The translations under genes and the position numbers were made by a program. A model generated the notes under the pieces. The model ran no database searches. It was not told the DNA's origin and saw only the letters and a list, made by a program, of their open reading frames with translations. Below are positions 58,979 to 64,000 of a stretch of 64,000 nucleotides of DNA, piece after piece; the stretch's first letter is position 1; each line of letters opens with the position of its first letter. The DNA comes from Strigops habroptila (taxonomy: Eukaryota; Chordata; Aves; Psittaciformes; Psittacidae), in the NCBI RefSeq assembly GCF_004027225.2, contig NC_044301.2, positions 25,050,210-25,114,209 of the forward strand, in the 5' to 3' direction.

Positions 58979-59489
58979 AGGGGCCCTGCCTCCAGCCAGG
59001 TGGAGGAGAGGGATAATGGGGTTTACTGGACTGTGTGGATCAGATGGCCTGGCACATCAGTCCCACAGAAGTATAAGGCTCTAATAGACACCGGTGCACA
59101 GTGCACCCTGATGCCATCAAGGTACCAAGGGGTGGAACCCATTTATATTTCTGGAGTGACAGGAGGATCCCAAGAGTTGACTGTACTGGAAGCTGAAATC
59201 AGCCTGACTGGGAGGAAGTAGCAAAAGCTCCCCATTGTGACTGGTCCAGGGGATCCATGCATCCTTGGCATAGACTATCTCAGGAGAGGGTACTTCAAAG
59301 ACCCAAAAGGGTACCGATGGGCTTTTGGTATCGCTGCCTTGGAAACAGAGGAAAAGAAGCAGATGTCCACCTTGCCCGGTCTCTCAGAGGATCCTTCTGT
59401 GGTGGGGTTGCTGAAGGTCAAAGAACAACAAGTGCCAGTCGTGACTACAACACTGCACCGGAGGCAATATCGCACCAAACGAGACTCCC
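58979..59489 (+). pseudogene. pro: Protease region of ERV copy C
   Basis: In the same frame as gag, directly after its TAG (58976-58978). It carries the aspartic protease motif LIDTGAQCTL (about 59083-59112) and the later ILGIDYL motif (about 59260-59280), as in retropepsins. A TAG at 59219-59221 (between GRK and QKLP) interrupts it. The frame then runs into the RT start without a stop (LIPIHKLICRLESQGVISRTRSP, about 59490-59555, in parts). Retropepsin cleaves the polyproteins; this copy is truncated. It is the only copy in the window with a protease. Confidence 0.8.
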
Positions 59490-62155
59490 TGATTCCCATC
59501 CATAAGCTGATCTGTAGACTGGAGAGCCAAGGAGTGATCAGCAGGACCCGCTCACCCTATCCTAGCCCCATAGGGCCAGTGCAAAGTCTAACAGAGAACG
59601 AAGACTACCAGTAGACTATCGTGGTCTGAATGAAATCATACCACCATTGAGTGCTGCCGTACCGGACATGCCAGAACTTCAGTATGAACTGGAGTTAAAG
59701 GCAGCCAAGTGGTATGCCACAAGCGATAGTGCCAATGAATTTTTCTCCATCCCTTTGGCAGCAGAATGCAGGCCACAGTTTGCTTTTACTAGGAGGGGCG
59801 TCCAGTACACTTGGAACCGACTGCCCCAGGGGTGGAAACACAGCCCTACCATCTGCCATGGATTGATCCAGACTGCACTGGAACAGGGGCAAGCTCCAGA
59901 ACACCTGCAATACATTGATGACATCATCGTGTGGGGTGATACAGCAGAAGAAGTTTTTGAGAAAGGGAGGAAGATAATCCAAATCCTGCTGAAGGCCGGT
60001 TTTGCCAGAAAATGGAGTAAGGTCAAGGGACCTGCACAGGAGATTCAATTTCTGGGAATAAAATGGCAAGATGGACGCTGCCAGATCCCCACAGATGTGA
60101 TCAACAAGATAACAGCAATGTCTCCACCAACTAGCAAGAAAGAAATACAAGCATTCTTAGGCGTTGTGGGTTTCTGGAGAATGCACATCCCAAATTACAG
60201 TTTCATTGTAAGCCCTCTCTATCACGTGACCTGGAAGAAGAATGATTTCAAATGGGGCCCTGAGCAACAACAAGCCTTTGAACAAATTAAACGAGAAATA
60301 GTTCATGCAGCAGCCCTTGGACCAGTCCAGGCCGGGCCAGATGTGATAAATGTGCTCTATACCGCAGCTGGGGAGAATGGTCCTACCTGGATCCTCTGGC
60401 AGAAAGCTCCAGGAGAGACTCGAGGTCGACCCCTCGGCTTTTGGAGTCAGGGATAGAGAGGATCCGAGGCCAGCTATACTCCCACTGAAAAGGAGATACT
60501 GGCAGCCTATGAAGGGGTTCGAGGTGCTTCAGAAGTGACTGGAACTGAAGCGCAGCTCCTCCTGGCACCCCGGTTGCCTGTGCTGGGCTGGATGTTCAAA
60601 GGCAGGGTCTCCTCTACACATCATGCAACCGATGCTACATGGAGTAAGTGGGCCGCACTAATTACACAACGAGCTCGAATAGGAAATCCCAGTCATCCAG
60701 GAATTCTAGAAGTCATCATGGACTGGCCAGAAGGCAAAGATTTTGGGATGTCACCAGAGCAGGAGGTGATGCGTGCTGAAGAGGCCCCACCATATAATGA
60801 ACTGTCAGAGAGTGATAAGCAATATGCCTTGTTTACTGATGGGTCCTGCCGTATTGTGGGAAAGCATTGGAGATGGAAGGCAGCTGTGTGGAGTCCCCTG
60901 GGACAAGTTGCAGAAACTGCTGAGGGAGAGGGTGAATCCAGTCAGTTTGCAGAGGTGAAAGCCATCCAGCTGGCCTTGGACATTGCTGAATGAGAAAAAT
61001 GGCCAGTACTTTATACTGACTCATGGATGGTGGCAAATGCCCTGTGGGGGTGGTGGCAGTAATGGAAGCAGAGCAACTGGCAACGCAGAAGTAAACCCAT
61101 CTGGGCTGCTGCATTGTGGCAAGATATCGCTGCCCGGGTGCAGAACCTGGTGGTGAAGGTACGCCACATAGATGCTCATGTACCCAAGAGTCGGGCCACT
61201 GAGGAACACCAGAACAACCAGCAAGTGGATAAAGCTGCCAGGATTGAAGTGGCTCAGATGGACTTAGATTGGCAACATAAGAGTGAAACGTTTTTAGCCC
61301 GGTGGGCCCATGACACCTCAGGCCATCAAGGCAGAGATGCAACATATAGATGGGCTTGTGATCGAGGGGTGGACTTAACAATGGACACTATCACCCAGGT
61401 TATTCATGAATGTGAAACGTGCTGCAATTAAGCAAGCCAAACGATTAAAGCCTCTCTGGTATGGAGGACGATGGCTGAAGTACAAGTATGGGGAGGCCTA
61501 GCAGATTGACTATATTACGCTCCCACCGACCCGCCAAGGCAAGCGCCATGTGCTTACCATGGTGGAACCAACCACTGCATGGCTGGAAACATACGCTGTG
61601 CCCCATGCCACTGCCCGGAACACTATCCTGGGCCTTGAGAAACAAGTCTTGTGGTGACACGGCACCCCAGAGAGAATTGAGTCAGACAATGGGACTCATT
61701 TTCGGAACAACCTCATAGACACTTGGGCCAAAGAGCATGGCATTGAGTGGGTATATCACATCCCCTACCATGCACCAGCCTCTGGGAAAATCGAGCGGTA
61801 TAATGGGCTGTTAAAAACTACCCTGAGAGCAATGGGTGGTGGGACTTTCAAACACTGGGATACACATTTACCAAAAGCCACCTGGTTGGTCAACAGTAGG
61901 GGATCTGCCAACAGGGCTGGCCCAGCCCAGTCAGAACTTTTACCTACTGTAGAGGGGGATAAAGTTCCTGTGGTGCACATAAAGAATTTGTTGGGGAAGA
62001 CAGTCTGGGTTATTCCTGCTTCAGGTAAAGGCAAACCCACTTGTGGGGTTGCTTTTGCTCAGGGACCTGGATATACTTGGTGGGTAATGCGGGAAGATGG
62101 GGAAGTCCGATGTGTACCTCAAGGGGATTTGATTTTGGGGGAAAACAGCCAATGA
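59490..62155 (+). pseudogene. pol: pol (RT, RNase H, integrase), ERV copy C
   Basis: A 1-base deletion near 59587 shifts the frame in the RT fingers. RT continues at 59647-60456 with LPQGWKHSP and YIDDI (59912-59926). TAG 60454-60456 falls in the connection domain. RNase H (60535-61224) has FTDGSC, AEVKAIQLALD, YTDSW and DAHVPKS, broken by TGA 60991-60993 and TAA near 61061, with a small in-frame deletion before YTDSW. The integrase HHCC finger (GHQGRDATYR..CETC) loses frame near 61419. The catalytic core has DYITLP, SDNGTHF (61684-61704) and Glu 61793-61795 in GKIERYNG, with a TAG in place of Trp near 61499 and a stop near 61657. The C-terminus ends at 62155. No dUTPase or env follows. Confidence 0.87.
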
Positions 62156-62584
62156 AGTCAATTGTATGCCGTTGCCTGCTCTATAACACTTTTATAGCCC
62201 ACCAGCTAGATATCTTCAGGTCACCAGCAACTGACGCTGACTTCCCTCCGATCATCACCTCAACGAAGAATGAATTTTGGGAAACCAGACGAGCTCAGCA
62301 CTGACCAGACAAGTTTGGCGGTGTCATCAGCAGGCAACAACCCAACACTACACACTGTCCCTCCTGCCCTGAAAGACTATTACAAGAGATGGAGCCTGAC
62401 ATCATGGACTGGATGAGTTCAGCAATTTTACAGGGATTGGTCCATGGACTAGGGAATGATATCTTTCTCTTTGTGTGTGGGTGTGGGTGTTTATATATGT
62501 GTATATGTGGGACAGCGGCGATGGTGTGTTGAGAGATATGGGATCTGAGCATGACGTGAATGCTATGGAATAAGGGGTGGATAC
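62156..62584 (+). mobile_element. 3' untranslated region and polypurine tract, copy C
   Basis: Non-coding, with a TG/TA-rich microsatellite (62468-62512) and GGAATAAGGGGTGGA (about 62567-62581) immediately before the 3' LTR, the expected place for plus-strand priming. Confidence 0.8.
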
Positions 62585-63151
62585 TGTCCTGGGTTCAGCT
62601 ATAGCAGTCATTTTTCTCCTTCTTAGTAGCTGGTGCAGTGCTGTGTTTTTTAACTTTCAGCCTGGGAACAACACTGATAACACCGATGTTTTTAGTTGTT
62701 TCTAAGTAATGTTTATTCCGACCAAGGACTTTCTCAGTCTCATGCTTTGCCAGGGAGGAGGGGAAGTCGGGAGGAAGCAGAGACAGGACACCTGACCCAA
62801 ACTGGCCAAAGGGGTATTCCATACCACAGCACATCATGCCCAGTATATAAACCAGGGGGAGTTACCTGGAAGGCCCAGATCACTGCTCGGGTCAGGCTGG
62901 GTATCGGTCGGCGGGTGGTGAGCAATTGTATCCTCTCCCCTTGTTATTTTCCTTATCATTATTATCATTGGTGGTAGCAGTAGTGGTTTTTTATTATACC
63001 TTAGTTACTGGACTGCTCTTATCTCAACCCGTGGGAGTTACATTCTTCCGATTCTCCTCCCCATCCCTCTGGGAGTGGGGGGAGGAAGAAGGGGGGGAGT
63101 GAGCGAGTGGCTGCGTGGTTCCGAGTTACCGGCTGGGCTGAAACCACGACA
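62585..63151 (+). mobile_element. 3' LTR of ERV copy C
   Basis: TGTCCTGGG to CCACGACA, 567 bp. It differs visibly from the 5' LTR in U3. Right flank CAAAC does not match the left flank GTTAC. Confidence 0.92.
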
Positions 63152-64000
63152 CAAACCTACCAGCATGCAAAGCGGTCACAAGACAGAGGTTTAATAATGT
63201 TGTTCTTGGTACCTAGAGAGGTAATTTCAGCAGCAAGCTTCAAGCTCATCCTTAAACATCTCTTTTGATACTGGCTCTGGTTATTGCACAGGTACTTCAG
63301 CAGCCTCATCTGCAGATGTAAAAAGAGACCCTGCAGATAGTCAGTGATTAGTGGAAAGTGTCTCTGGTCTCAACTCAGAGAATGTAAAAAAATAACATCC
63401 AGATTTAAAAATCTGGGCATACACTTAGCACATTATTTTACATATTTGCCCGAGTGTTTCAATTAACACTGGATTTACCACAGACTACTTAAATGACCAA
63501 GAAAGAAAAAATTCTCAAATCCATACACAAAGAAGGACTCCTTTGCAACTTTTGCTGATAAGGTAGCAGAGGCTTGCACTTAACTTACATATGGAGCCTT
63601 TCTCTGAGCACTATGGACGTGTACAGCATGTCTTTAAAACCATAGCTGTAAGAAAGAAAGTCTGGAGAAAGCTCCTGTTAACTTCAGCAGTAAAACAATG
63701 AGAGGGAGACAAAAGAAACTTTAAAGAAACATTAATATACGTCTATGCTTTTCTGGCTCAAGCTGCTGACACTGTGCTCTGGTGTGCAGCAGTGCCTGGG
63801 GGAATAACTACACCAGGTCACATATTATTTAGTCTTTCCATTCACAGCCAAAGAAGATTCATAGACTGTAAATGCTGCCTACTTTGCAGTAGGAGAATGT
63901 ATCATTTTTTATTTAATCAAATAAATTCTAAACCCTATTGCTTCTCTTTCAGGAAATTATGCTAGAGGACAAAATTAGCCAGTTTACCACATACATATCA
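63152..64000. other. No gene recognised
   Basis: A+T-rich unique sequence. Confidence 0.6.

Noticed and set aside
62156-62584. env remnant between integrase and 3' LTR
   Set aside because: Only 429 bases, no signal peptide, transmembrane or cysteine pattern, and the same non-coding content in copies B and C.
16031-63156. Inversion between ERV copies B and C as cause of their missing duplications
   Set aside because: I paired the flanks as an inversion would require (ATATC with the reverse complement of GTTAC; GTAAA with that of CAAAC). They do not match.
1-64000. tRNA, rRNA, CRISPR arrays or bacterial-type operons
   Set aside because: None seen. Gene structure, repeats and signals are those of a vertebrate genome.

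Overview
This is vertebrate nuclear DNA, almost certainly from a bird. It carries chicken-repeat-1 (CR1) LINEs with their typical octamer 3' tails, avian-type LTRs, and a gene block (HSDL1, SLC38A8, NECAB2) that corresponds to human 16q23-q24. I cannot name the bird order. Transposable elements make up most of the recognisable sequence.

Layout: 1-428, an LTR-like element cut by the window edge. 2074-6868, ERV copy A (+), a rearranged ERVL-like provirus. About 8560-9200, a CpG island. 9753-10312, a solo LTR. 10430-11683, two exons of an HSDL1-like gene with a stop codon and a frameshift. 12284-12925 and 13603-14117, two other LTR families. 16036-20551, ERV copy B (-), without gag or protease. 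20552-21175, a TATA/AATAAA unit. 21617-30457, the exons of an SLC38A8-like transporter gene (+), one of which is split by about 1.9 kb of CR1. 29429-30110, a solo LTR. 31438-45997, NECAB2-like exons (-), converging on SLC38A8, with a stop codon, a 2-bp insertion and a lost acceptor. 41148-45780, a long CR1 (-) carrying a solo LTR. 53400-54522, an LTR nested inside an LTR. 56017-63151, ERV copy C (+), the most complete provirus: LTR, primer-binding site, hydrophobic leader ORF, gag, protease, RT, RNase H, integrase, polypurine tract, LTR, and no env.

Two stories stand out. First, one ERVL-like family supplies 13 LTRs or LTR pieces in 64 kb. It combines ERVL-type pol with a tRNA-Lys1,2-type primer site and has a small multi-spanning hydrophobic ORF between the primer site and gag that recurs in all three proviruses. 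All three are defective, through stops, frameshifts and microhomology deletions. Second, three neighbouring host genes are all broken, and MBTPS1, which lies between HSDL1 and SLC38A8 in human, is not seen. The block may be a decaying paralogous copy, for example on a TE-rich chromosome such as W, or a real lineage-specific loss. The sequence alone does not decide.

Large stretches (429-2073, 6869-8560, 14431-16035, 45998-53399, 54523-56016, 63152-64000) hold nothing I can recognise.
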